DNA of 64,000 bases from Prostheceraeus crozeri (taxonomy: Eukaryota > Platyhelminthes > Polycladida > Euryleptidae). The stretch lies in contig CAJQUW010003381.1 of the NCBI GenBank assembly GCA_907163375.1, forward strand, positions 124,001 to 188,000. The letters are read 5' to 3'. Positions 33,880 to 45,476 of this stretch are shown piece after piece. The translations under genes were made by a program, and so were the position numbers. The notes beneath the pieces were generated by a model. The model did not search any database. It was not told the DNA's origin and saw only the letters and a list, made by a program, of their open reading frames with translations. Numbering within the stretch: position 1 is the first letter of the stretch; each line of letters begins with the position of its first letter.

Positions 33880-35205
33880 AAAATAGTTAGACCACGAAAA
33901 GTTGAGTCAGGTGATGTTTAGGCAGCATGTCTTGCCATATAATGCTGAAGCTCGACTGACTCAAGAATTCTACTTCAAAAATATTTCTGAGTACTTCATA
34001 GACGCTCCATGTTTAACTACTTTACAGTCCATACATCCACATTCATGCCGAACTGCGAATCGTAATTATAAGCTAATATGTGAGGTCAATAAAACTACTT
34101 GACAGCTATGGTAAACAGCACTACTAAATTGGAATGTCATTTTCATATTTTTCATAAACATTTTTCCAAGCATTATCAGCACTATCATCGTTATCATACT
34201 TCAGTATCAGCATCATTATTATTCATTGGCATTTTTTACCTTTTGTCTTATGTTCACCGATTATCACTCAAATAATAATCATTACAGTAATTTTACTTGT
34301 AAAAGGAGCTATCAGAAAATTAAATGATGCCAAGTCATTTTTCACTTTTCATACTCGTAACGGTAGCTTTTAATACATTATCTTTTGATTGTTTGCCCTC
34401 ATATTTTGGAAAGATATTTGAGCATACTTGATTACTCTCCTTCCATTTTTAATAGCTATCTTATCTGTGTGAATCTTGAAATCGTGTCTAAACGACATCG
34501 TTAAGTTCATTGATTTGTCTTCTGTTTAATTACAGTCTCAGTGGAGGAAACGTAGCTAAGCACTAAATATTCATTTGCAAATATTCTTTGACTCCTTTTA
34601 GACGAATCTTGTCAACGTTCGGCTGCTAATGAACAAGTTGAAACAAAACAAAACTTGTGAAAAAATGTATCCAATTACTCGTACAATTATTGTTTTGTTA
34701 TTTTTTCCAATTATCATCGAACTTATTCAGAGACGTGTGTTTGTCACTTCTTCTTTTAATCATTATACGACTAATCTCATTCTTTGAAGTTAAATCCTTC
34801 GTTGTATTGTGTAAATACGCTATCTTTTCTTCATATTTCTGCATGTAAATGATTAAGATGACACACGTGGCTTTCTGGTTTCATTAGAGCATTTCTTTGA
34901 GGTAAACCACGGATCGGTCGATGTGAGATTTTCATATCATGAACTTCTTGGTTTTGAGTTTTGACATGGTGTTAATTCTAGCACATATTTTAGAATAAGA
35001 ACCGCTCGAAGCTGTTGTCACAACTTGGTCTCTCTGTCAAGCAAAGAAGGGATTGATTTATTTGATGATAACCGTTGGAAGCAGAGCTATAACCGGACCG
35101 CTTTTATCAAACCGGGTTCACAACACCTCAACCCGGGTCAGCGTAGGCCCCAAAATATCAGGCACGGGTGAAACGTGACTCTTTGAAAATAAGGGAATGA
35201 TGGGA
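33880..35205. other. Intronic DNA without a supported gene
   Basis: AT-rich intron sequence with no recognised feature. The frame at 33288-33500 (minus, GC-richer, KPHDDKGFGHEAKQNKVEM) just upstream of this stretch looks compositionally coding but is unidentified. Confidence 0.35.
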
Positions 35206-35217
35206 TACATGGCTGAT

Positions 35218-35398
35218 GTTAGAGGAAATCTCTGAGGCCCGATGTTGACAAGTCAAAACAATCTCACTGAGCACAAATCTGTGCACTTTCGGTGCACTCT
35301 GTGCATCATCTTCATAGAAACCACACCGAAAGTGCTCAGCCTTGTACTCTGAAATTGTCTTGACTTGGCAGCATCGGGCCTCACGGATTTCCTCTAGC
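35218..35398. repeat. Imperfect inverted repeat, about 80-bp arms
   Basis: GAGGAAATCTCTGAGGCCCG (left) pairs with an inverted copy ending CGGGCCTCACGGATTTCCTC (right). CACTTTCGGTG lies near the centre on both sides. Arms are about 85% similar. A 100-codon minus frame crosses it but is a by-product of the repeat. No target duplication was seen. Confidence 0.6.
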
Positions 35399-35404
35399 AC
35401 TATC

Positions 35405-37300
35405 CAAGAAAACGCTGAGATAGAATTATGTCGTATCCAGGCTAACCGAGACAGACGCAAGTGAATCCGATTATGTGATTTAGACTGATGAAAATGGAAA
35501 CTCGATATGCGAGGCCGGTTCGTTTTTTCCGAATGTTGAAACGATGCTTTAAAATTTTTTGCTTGAATTTTGCAATGTGTGATTTACTATGACTGGCTTA
35601 AATTGCTTATTTTCAAAATTGCGAGGGAGAATTTTGCATTAGTTAATGAGAAAACTTGAGGACTGTTTGAGAAAATTTGTCAGTATTCTGATGAACATTA
35701 TTCTTCCTATATGTGCGCCAAGTGTTACGCATCATCTGAAATCCTTAAATAATAATGAATTAATGATCAGTGATAAATTATAAGTGCTTTCTAATAGATC
35801 TGTTTATTAACATTTTTATCATCGAAATTTCAGTTAAATTTGCCCAAAGTTTCTGTATAACAATACGGTTAACCAATTACTGATCAGTAAAAATGAATCG
35901 TGAAGGACTCGTATTGTGTATCTTCATTATCCAATCGATTACCCGGACGCGTGCGCTATCTGCCGCTTGAATCTGAATCACATAGTGCAGGGATGTAATT
36001 TTTTCTTCATTTGAAGGAATTACTTCGGCGCTCCCATTTTCTGTGAAAATCATTTTCTGATGCTACAAATGTTAGTCTTAATGGGGAAGGGTTAGCAATT
36101 CACCATTTTCAAAAACGCCCTTATGTAAAAACTTTATCTACCTCAAACTACCCTCAACAGTCTATCAAGAACCTTCCTCAAGCTCTAAAGAGCCCTCATC
36201 AAAGTGCATACCTGACTCAGTAGATGTATCAAAACTGACCTGAGCTCACTTAGCATGTCTGTTGAGCCTCGAAATTGTTTTGCTCCAGTAACTGCGTAAG
36301 AGATCTAGAGCTGAATTTAACATAAAAGTGAAGATTTCATAATCTGTACTTATCTTCAATTCATTGGAATCTGCTCACTAACTGTTCATAGCCTTGAGTG
36401 CTTGTAACGGAAAAAGGAAATCAGTGGAAGTTTGAAAATTTCTTCCTTCTATATTCAGGAGAAATATTCCTCTCGCATGTTCGCGTGACAGAGAAATAAT
36501 GAAGTAGATTACTCTCGAACAAATAACAGGAATCACATTGGGAAATAAAATTCATTGGATTCTCAGTCGGATATTTGAAATACGCAAGGAGAGAGAATGA
36601 ACAGTTTTGATACTGACCTGCTTCTTTGTCCATAATCTTCTTTGTCAGCACTAGAAAACTATTGCTACTGAAGCATGCTATTCCCCAGAGTTCGAATAAG
36701 AATCAGGAAAGGATTTCTATGCGCCTAGACGACGATGTTTATGACGCACTTTGAAAGTTATTATTTGCTGAGTTATCCAAAGAATAAGTCACTTTGATCC
36801 GAATGCATTTAGTCAAGCAATTGCCAGATTAGAGAAATTGAGAGCTATCTTTAGCAATCTCTAATGCAGAAAGCAATTATTTGATCGTTTGATCGTTTGA
36901 TCTGTGTAAGATAATAAATCTGCGATTTTACGTATATTTCCAAGGGCAGCAACAATTTGAAGGTTGATTGATTTCCTTGGTTGCAAGATTTTCCAACATG
37001 TTGAAATGATTGAAGTATTGGAGTTGATGATGAAATACATTCCACGGATATGCAACAGCAGAATGCTAAAAACTCAGAGACAGGTCAACAGATAATCGAT
37101 AAAATGAATAGGCATACCTTCACATGTTGTAAAAAGCGATTGATTTTCCAACTAGAATTTAATCAAATGACAAGTTTTAAATTTTGCTACAAATATTCGG
37201 ATATTAAGGTAATTTTATGTCGAAGCTTTCCCTGGTTTTTTAAGATGAAAGCGTGCATTATGCGGGAAGTGCATTGTAGCGTTTAAATAAAAGACAGTCA
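35405..37300. other. Intronic DNA without a supported gene
   Basis: No gene or bounded element was seen. A CAGGGATGTAATTT word at 35988 resembles a hAT end but has no partner nearby. Confidence 0.4.
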
Positions 37301-37309
37301 CTCCCTTCG

Positions 37310-37400
37310 TTAAAACAAATTTACTTTATTGTTTGAAAAACATATATACAAGCCCGATGCGTTTCGTCCTCAGACGTCATCAAGACTAGTTTGCATGAGG
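37310..37400 (-). ncRNA. Hammerhead-like motif at a retroelement 3' end
   Basis: On the minus strand TTGATGAC, then GTC-TGAG-GAC, then GAAACGC (37353-37382) resembles the CUGAUGA / stem II / GAAA core of a hammerhead ribozyme. The first core base is changed and one base is extra before stem II. An AATAAAG lies about 45 nt downstream on that strand. Such motifs are known in Penelope-like element terminal repeats. The third stem and cleavage site were not confirmed. Confidence 0.3.
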
Positions 37401-38027
37401 CTCATCTTGATTTGATGTTTTCTTATTCTCTTATTATTTCTCTTTGTGAAAAAGGGCTTTCAATTTTTTGCTTTGTCTCAGTCATCGCATATACTAGCTT
37501 CGTAAAGATAACCTTGCACTCAATTTGATTGTTCTGAAACGATGTCAGTCAGTATCAGTGCTTCAAAATTATTATTTGTAGCGTAAAACTGCCAGTATTA
37601 CTCATATAAAGCTATTGTGAGTAGTGCGTAAGGAATATTGCTATTATTGTGGCCACAGCGCCAACATTCCTGTGGTACATATTGCTATTTTTCACATGAC
37701 AATTATTAAGATGCACTCGTGGATGAATGAACATGTTTGTTATAACTAAATTTGTTAATGTTCATAGGCTAAGAGATTCGAATTGATCAGGATGTTCAAT
37801 TTTGTAAGAAATAGATGAATATTCTCGATTTTCAAAAAGTACTTTTTTTGTAAATAGAGGTCAAATGATCTCATGGGCCAAATGTGAGTTGTTTATCAGA
37901 AATGGGTAGAAACTACAAGTTGCAAAAAGATTTATAGCTTCTATAGTATTGGAGAATATCAAACAAATCTCCCCAAAAAGAAGTGTTTGATGACGAATAT
38001 CTTTCAGCGAAAATTGCTTGATTACGT

Positions 38028-38282
38028 TGAATTTTTAAGAAATAATACTTCGAAAACTTAGAATTTTGAAGAAATTTGATATTGATAACCTTGAATTTTG
38101 AAGAGAAATGACTTTTAAAGCCTTGAATGAAAGTTGACATCGAAAACCTGAAGTTTGAAGAAAGTTGACATTGAAAAGCCTTGAAATTCAAAGAAATTAC
38201 ATCTTTAAAACATTTCATTTTAAAGAAAGTAAACCGTTAAAGCCTTGAATTTGGAAGAAATCAGACCTTGAATTTCAAGGTG
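38028..38282. repeat. Degenerate minisatellite before CABLES exon 3
   Basis: About seven loose copies of a unit of 32-38 bp built on CCTTGAATTTTGAAGAAA and TGACATTGAAAA are present. It ends about 160 bp upstream of the exon at 38441. The frames read through it carry no protein signal. Confidence 0.7.
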
Positions 38283-38440
38283 AGGTTTTCTCCTTATATG
38301 ATCTGGAAATGTGATGCTATTTCATCGAGAGGTAAACTCGAAGAGTTGGGACTATTTGTATTACACGGTAGTATATATTCAGATTGAGGTCAGGAATAAT
38401 TTCCAAAGTTTCTTTGAATATCAGCTGCGATTTGTTTCAG

Positions 38441-38541
38441 TTCGGGAGGATGACGTCATGCAGTATGATCCTAATCAACTTGATGATCCGGAGTTCATGT
38501 CAGGCAAACATCGAACATTGATGCAGCTTGGATCCTATGTG
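38441..38541 (+). CDS. CABLES1: CABLES-like gene, internal exon with the LDDP/GKH block
   Basis: The exon is 101 nt, from acceptor tttgtttcag to donor gtgagtg. It starts after one codon base and ends in phase 0, matching the phase left by the exon at 7835. The peptide contains YDPNQLDDPEFMSGKHR and ends LMQLGSYV. The vertebrate CABLES segment YDPNLLDDPQWPCGKHKR...PSY is the direct counterpart and lies just ahead of the cyclin box. Residues kept are the YDPN, LDDP and GKH blocks and the SY before the splice. The intron before it is about 30.5 kb. The next conserved piece (the D-Y-V-K-P segment and cyclin box) was not found in the remaining 25 kb, so it probably lies beyond the window. This exon is the main evidence for the gene call. 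Confidence 0.85.
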
Positions 38542-39303
38542 GTGAGTGAATCATTTTATTTCGACAATCATTCGCGTGCATTTGAATTATCCATTCGAGT
38601 TGGCATTTTCTCAACTATCCATGAATTGAAATTTTGTATCGTCTGAGTGTAAAAGTCATTCTAAAATGGATCCAAACGTTTGGTAAAAAAAGCATTCAGG
38701 TGTGAATTCCGTCTAGCGTGAAAATATGACGAGACCGCGTATAACTCCAATAACTCCGAGGTGACGATTATCTATGTATATAGTTCTTTGTATCTATAGT
38801 AGCTTTCCGCAAACCTGGGACAAAAGATTCCCATCGAAAATGAGATGACCTTCGAGCATCCCAACTAAAAATGAACTAGCTAGTATAGGCTTACTCGCTT
38901 AAACTGCGATTGACCTTCAATTTATATGATAGTACTGGATACATAGCAGGGTAAAACTTGAGCTTCTGAATACGTTGCTAACTGTAAGAGTATGTGTTTT
39001 CCAGTTCTCCTTTAAACAACATTGGAAATTAACTAGTTTTCGACTTATTATTGAAAGCAAGGCATTGCCTGAGAGCATTTTTTATTTTGAATGTCTATTT
39101 TTATCATATTATACATGTATAATCATATCATTGTATATCATCAAGTTACATCAATGCAGTCTTTTATAAATCTCTAAAATGAAAAATTATCGCATATTTT
39201 CTGTCTCAGAGAAGACTTGATTGCTTTCTTTTGGTGAAAATGTAATATTTTATTTGATAGCAATATTCCTATTGAAATTCAAGTGCACCAACTAGATTTT
39301 CAG

Positions 39304-39426
39304 GCATTGCAACTTTCGGGACGCCTTGCAATGATTCCTGAACCCTCATCACAACTACATGTGCTTTACTCAAAACTTGCTATGCGCGGTATAATAAGAT
39401 CGGAATTTTTATCAGAGATGAAATAA
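39304..39426 (+). other. Candidate alternative last exon
   Basis: After an acceptor (actagattttcag) the frame stays open for 40 codons (ALQLSGRLAMIPEPSSQLHV, then LYSKLAMRGIIRSEFLSEMK) and stops at TAA 39424-39426, overlapped by AATAAA. Its phase 0 start fits the phase 0 end of the exon at 38541. The peptide resembles no CABLES segment, so it could be an alternative end or a chance or fossil frame. A protein-like frame follows at 39431-39670 in a different register. Confidence 0.25.
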
Positions 39427-40037
39427 ATATTTGCCTCTACACGTAAATCATATCAATGAGGTTAGTTTTCATGACTCCATTGACATAATGCTTTATTCAA
39501 CTGATCAGGAAAATATTCCTGCATTTGTTCCAACTCATTATGTAATAAAATCAACTTTCATTGCTGATGCTGATCGTTCAACCCGTGATATAATACATAA
39601 TCGCACTGGGACTACGCGGTTCATCTTGTTTATGAGGAAGAAGCCTTCAACAGTGAACGCTGATGGTTGAATGGCAGAGAGTGATATTAACCTCTCGATA
39701 CTCATAAATATCTTTGAATTCACCGAGAATATCAATTTAGAAATTAGGTGATTTGAGTCTCCGATTGAGCTTGCCGAATGACTAATAACTTAGTGCCAAG
39801 TAGAATACATCGCATACATGCACAGAAAGGCTTTCAACCAATAATGTGCATCATTAGCAATTGTCATTAGCATTGTCAATTAAAGTTGATGATCATCCAT
39901 TATTATGATTAATCTTTATTATATACAAGAAGTGGCAAGACCGAAGCTGTAGTTCGCACTAAGTGACTTAATCTCGAATAACCGAAGCATGCACTGGCAG
40001 TTCCATAGTATGTAAGTACTTAGCTGGTGGGCTTGTT

Positions 40038-40145
40038 ATCACCAGGGATTTGCCGATATGTGAAATTTTGCCGATAACCGATATCGATAATTGTCGGCAG
40101 AAAAATTAAATATCGACCGATATAATGGTTCATAGCATCCCTCAT
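40038..40145. mobile_element. Possible hAT MITE remnant with CGATAT repeats
   Basis: CAGGGATTTGCCGATATG is followed by clustered CCGATAACCGATATCGAT and TATCGACCGATAT words, as under hAT ends. A GCATCCCT word at 40132-40139 could be the other end. No 8-bp duplication was found. Confidence 0.35.
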
Positions 40146-40959
40146 ACATCTACAATAATGTCCACCATGAATTAGCATTTTATTTTTCACATGATGACAA
40201 CACAGCACAGTCTCAATCTGAATATTTTAAACTAAAAAAGAGTCATCAATGTTCAACTGGAATATTTAATTGATCATGCCCAAACGACCCTTTGTTGTGG
40301 ATTTGTAGCTTGCCGGACATCAACATGTAGTATAAGTGTTCCTGCTGAAATTATGCTTTGATGAGATAGAAGACAAAATATTGAGGAAATTAAAATTTAG
40401 TTTTCTTGAGAAATTTGTATCATCAAGCGATAATAAAGCAAGTGAAATAACAATCATTTCCATGCTAATGTCAAATTCTGCTCTCGGTAAATTGTGATTT
40501 AAGAAAATCAGTTGCTCCCAAATGTGGGGTGTCATTTTTCTTCTCACGACAGTAAAAATATTGCGGTTTTCGATGAAATACTTTGCAGAGACTGAATAAA
40601 TGTTGACTACAAGCAATGAAGGTTCCTTAATCCACTTTAGAGCTTGCTATCCAACTTAGGACTAGTATGTCAAATTCTCTTTCTAGCTTGGGAAGACCGC
40701 GGCGAAAAATACAACACTTTGAAATTCGCGATTTAATTCAGGAAGCGGACGCGGAAGACTTTAGGTCTGTATTTCTGACTCTCTGAAGTGCCAACCCTGG
40801 CTACTACTGTAAAGGAACACATTTTCACTGCAACTTAATTTCACGACTGTCGACTCCTGGAGTAATTCGAGTTCATGGTCGCACAACATTTGTGTACAAA
40901 AACTAAGACTCCTCATGCTCATTCTGCAAATTAGGTGGGGTGGTGACGGCCGAACTTCG

Positions 40960-43195
40960 CAATCACTTGTCGATATGTATAAGCCTATAATCGTGGGACC
41001 AAGTATTGGGAATTCAGACCATCAAACAGTATTTTTGGATTTTCTTAATCATGTCATTGATCCGGTGAAAGTCCACAAACTGTACGATCTCCGCTCTGAT
41101 AACGTCAAAATGTTCCTTGAGTATCTTCACGAAGTTAACTGGAGAGACTTTTACAGAGCAGACATTTCTGTTGATGACAAGTGCAAAATCTTTCATGATG
41201 TTGTTACGCAAGCCATGGAAAATATACCTCATACATATGTTGAAATGTCTCCCAATGACAAGAAATGGATGACCCCTTTACTGAAATATCTTATTAATTG
41301 TCGCTATACGGCCTACAGAAATCGACAGTTCAATCTGTATAATCCCTTAAAGGGAAAGATTCGTTATGAGATACAGAAAGCAAAAGGACAATGGATGACT
41401 CGCATAAAGTGTACAAGAAATGGATTTTGGAAAGCAGTAAAAGAAAATGCTACCTTGCATAATAGAAGCAGTTTCTCAAAGTTGCTGACTCTGAAAATTT
41501 ATGTCTGCTCCTGAGTGGTCCAAAATTGAAGAATCGCTTCCAAAAATCGTTGAGCAATGGCATCCCGACATTGATGAGATAACTCTGTACCAACAACTCA
41601 CCCGGTTAAAAACCAATAAAGCTTGTGGTAGTGACAATATCCCGCCGAAATTGATCCGTCTTGCTGCTATAGAATTATCTGCACCCCTAGCTCACATTTT
41701 CTGCCTATCAGTTGAAACTTGCACCTTCCCTTCCTTGTGGAAAATTTCCCACGTCAAACCAATGCCAAAGAAGATCTGCAAAAGCGTCGATGACTTACGA
41801 CCCATCTCACTCCTACCCATAGTCTTCAAGGTTTTCGAGAAGTGTGTAATGGCCTCTATTCGGGATAAACTTCTAAATATGTATGGGCCCCTTCAATTTG
41901 GATTTCGCCCTGGTGCCTCAACACTTCATGCGGTTGTGAATATACATAATCATGCTACTCGGCTACTTGACCGTAAAAATGTCTCGGGTGTTGTTGTAAC
42001 CTCCTTCGACTTGAAAAATGCCTTTGATCGCTTATCTCATGAGAATCTCATTCAAACTTTCTGCTCCCTTCATTCACTAGTGCGCAAGTTATTTGAGATC
42101 TCGTCGTCAACAGGTTTCCACTCATGGTACCTTAAGCACTCCAACTGACGTCACTTCTGTCATTGCACAGGGCTCAATACTGGCGCCGTATTTATTCTCT
42201 GCACATATCGGATCCTTAAATCCTATCGGTCCTGAAACGCTGATGACAAAGTATGCGGATGACATAGTGATTGTATTACCAATCAAGAGTGAGGTAGATA
42301 TAGAAGAAGATTTGAAAGCCGAAATGAACAATATCAAGACCTGAAGAAATTGAGAGTGAAGAAAACTGACTGGAATTGAACGAAAAGAAAACCAAATCCA
42401 TGATATGTACCAAATGAAACCACATAGAGACATTGAAGGAACCATAGTTTGTAGTGAAATGAAGATTCTCGGGATAACCTTCAACAACAAACTTAACTGG
42501 AAATCGCACATATCTTGCGTCACTAAACTATCCAGTCAACGGATTTACCTGCTGAAGCAGATCAAGAAAATTCCCAACGTGAGTGAAGAAATCCTCATGG
42601 CTGTGTACCACTCTTGTGTCATCAGTGTACTAGAGTACAACTCACCAATTTATGTTTGACTCACAAGTCAATGCAACTTGCTCTTGGAGCAAATACGCCG
42701 TCGTTGCCACAGGATAGTGTGTGCGGTACCGTGTAATTGTGGAAAATTTGCACCCCTGGAAATCAGAAGGAATCACACAGCAGTTAAATCATTTTTAGAA
42801 ATTCTAAATCCCAGCCACATTATAAACCATCTGACACCAACTGTTCTTCCACGCTCAAAGCATTTGATGACACCCAAGCAATGTACGAAGCGGCGTTCGA
42901 CCTCGTTCATTCCTTACTGCACTAATCTCTATAATCAAATATACATTCGAACGACAGCTAGTTTCAATTGACTTCACTTTCAATATTTGCTTGCCATGCC
43001 TTTGTACTGTTTTGATTTTCATTCTCATCGAATATACAATTTCTATTCTATAAGCAGAGTTTATCTATCTATTTATGCCATATTTATTAATGTTTTATTC
43101 ATGCTAGTGTTTACGAGTATGTATTTAAATGTACTAAGTACTAGAATAATAAAGCCTACTAGCACATCAATAGTAAAATATTTTCAACCAAAATA
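40960..43195 (+). mobile_element. Non-LTR retrotransposon (Jockey/CR1-like), 5'-truncated and broken
   Basis: The copy starts inside the endonuclease (IVGPSIGNSDHQTVFLDF, its C-terminal SDH box). The reverse transcriptase follows with its motifs in order: DLRPISLLPIVFKVFEKCV, LQFGFRPGAST, SFDLKNAFDRLS, VIAQGSILAPYLFS and the catalytic KYADDIVIV, then LGITFNNKLNWKSHI and YNSPIYV. The C-terminal part ends near STSFIPYCTNLYNQ. An AATAAAG at 43148 precedes the end. The frame changes several times (near 41500, 42110, 42350, 42410, 42660). This enzyme copies element RNA into DNA at a nicked target. The copy cannot act by itself. The clade call rests on motif wording only. Confidence 0.88.
41501..42344 (+). 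pseudogene. Reverse transcriptase core of the LINE
   Basis: This is the best preserved stretch of the LINE copy. Palm and finger motifs run from RLKTNKACGSDNIPPKLIR to the YADD active site in KYADDIVIVLP. The Asp of SFDLKNAFD and both Asp of YADD are present. A frame change lies near 42093-42148, between the FDLKNAFD and QGS motifs. Confidence 0.88.
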
Positions 43196-43199
43196 ATCT

Positions 43200-43985
43200 A
43201 TGTACTCAGGAATGATAGTCCTCTGACTTCGCTCAATTCGACTTCGTTAAGGAATTCCCAGAAAGGATCTTAGAATATCCATGATCAGACATTTTCGCTT
43301 GCAACGAATGTTCGCGAGACACTAGCTCTCGAGAAATTCACGAAAATGTGTTGTTTTACAGTATTGAACACAACCATGGAATATAATCACTTTCTATCCT
43401 CTCAATTTTCACTCTTCATAGAAGTTCAGTACAATTCGTTTTACAAACCTAAAGCTAATGTACTTTGTTGTCCTAAGGACTTACAATTTAGCTGAAACTT
43501 TTGTGCTCTTTTACTCTCATTCACGTGTTTCAGAGAGATCCTTCAAGAAACTATTAGCGTGTGATAAGTATTTTGTCTTTCTTCTTTGTTCATAGTCTCA
43601 TCCAACCAGTCGAAATTCTCGACGGTATTAGAGTTCAGTCGTGCTGTTTTCTCTTTATCTTGATCGATGTGAGGCGTTCTCGTTCTGCAAGCGGATTTCA
43701 GTTTCCTTGCACTTTCATAGGCGGTCTTCTTTTGCAGCTTACGCAGACGCTAGAGATGCATCAGCATCGACCTCGAAACGTGTTATATTCAACTCTTCTT
43801 AACAAGGTCTGGCAGAGGTGGCGGTCTATTTTTGTTTTAAAAAATTGCTAGTATAGTTCATCAGAGGGCCGATCGTTCTTGATTTCTAAATAAACAACAT
43901 AGATCATGATTTAATATTTCTTGCCCCCCGGCGCTTCTTTCAGTATTCATAAGACTTCAACTATATTTTCATTGTTGTCTTTAGC
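43200..43985. other. Intronic DNA without a supported gene
   Basis: No bounded element was seen. CATCGACCTCGAAACGTG near 43766 loosely resembles the GAAAC-containing tails at 37.36 kb and 47.4/48.07 kb, but no fold was recognised. Confidence 0.35.
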
Positions 43986-43989
43986 ACAA

Positions 43990-44288
43990 GTCTTGCAATA
44001 TCTTACTATGGATAAAAAATGATCAAAAAAAGCAAACTGGTGATTACCGCATGTCACACTCTACGTAAGTTTCTAGTTATACTTCTTCAAATCTTGCGTC
44101 TCGAGTTCGTTGTCATTGTCGCTATCGTGCTTTTCCCTTTCGTGTTCCGCCTCATCATCAATGCACAGTGTCTGCTTTTGATCGAGAAAAATCGAGACAG
44201 GTGAATTGCAAAATCAAAAATTTATTCATGCAACCCGTCCTTTAAAAAAAGTATAAAATCGGGGATTGTATTCGAGAAATTACGTAAA
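43990..44288 (-). mobile_element. Right part of a pogo-type element, relative of 8341-8965
   Basis: The right end reads ATTCGAGAAATTACGTA (complement of the 8341 element's end with changes). GAGACAG and AAAATTTATTCAT blocks are shared with it. On the minus strand a frame gives DDEAEHEREKHDSDNDNELE and ends LKKYN, like the acidic C-terminus of pogo transposases. The left end was not found. Confidence 0.45.
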
Positions 44289-44289
44289 A

Positions 44290-45465
44290 GAAATGCGGCG
44301 AAATAGAAATCTAGTGGAATTAATTGTGACATTGCCAGTTGATATAGGTTCTAGAGACGGTGATGTGTGGAAGGTATTATCTGAATGACATAGCTACGAA
44401 GTGAAGAACTGTGGAAGCTGACTATATAAGCCTAAGCTATATACGAGGTCTCAGACTCATGATAGGCTATAGCATGGTTAGCTATATGTATATCTGTAGC
44501 TACTTAGCAACCGATTGATGGCAAAACATATGGATATTGATGTCAAGACATGATGTATTGAAATAATCGTAGATCATCGTTTGGTGAAGATTGAAGGGGC
44601 CTTAGTATTTATTACCGGCACTAACTGTTCTTAGAGGTAATCGGGTACCTGGCAGAGATAGGGTAACTAAGAGCCAATTTAAATGCGTGTAGAGTTACCT
44701 TAATGTGACTAGAAATGTCGCTCTATGATAACGTAGCTGCTTACAAGCGCAAGTATGATTGTTAAGCAGATCAAGATTAGAGATATGCCTATCCTTACAA
44801 GAGTCGATCTCTGTGTAAATTCTTATCGGATGTTAGAAATGCATAATTTCATAAATAAGCAACATTTACATATCCAATGATGAGAAAAATATCCTGTTCA
44901 TCCATTGTCAAAAATACGTGAAAATCATACTTCATGTCACTTAATGATTCATCAAAAGTTGAGAAAAGCATTTTACCCAACTACATATTTCACCCAAGGG
45001 ATGCCAACCGTGCTTGAAATACTAACTACTATGACACAGAATGTGGTATTGTCACAGAAAGGTTAAGAATTTCTATCCAGAAAATATTTGTTTGATCTAT
45101 ACAAATTTGTCTTCGATAGTTCGTCTCAAAGTGTGCAGATGTTCAAGTGTGAATGATTATCATGTAGACAGTTAATATCGCATGTCAGTACATCAAGGGT
45201 TCATTTTATAAAGTATCATTTACTGAGAACAGGAGGAAGAATCTCAGGAGTATGAATGAAAGTAAATATATTTGTGGCAATCTTTATTTTCCGATTAGAT
45301 TGCCGTAGAAGAAATTTTGTTGGAATGTCAAGCATTGAAATATTTTTCTAAACTATTCGCTTGCTCAAAAAACAAGATTATCGACTTTGTTGATTATTGG
45401 TTCATCACCATAGTTCTGCGATATAGCATTCAGTCGACAGTTAATAGAACATAATTGAACAATTT
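44290..45465. other. Intronic DNA without a supported gene
   Basis: AT-rich sequence with no recognised gene, RNA or bounded repeat. Confidence 0.4.
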
Positions 45466-45476
45466 TGGCATTGCAT

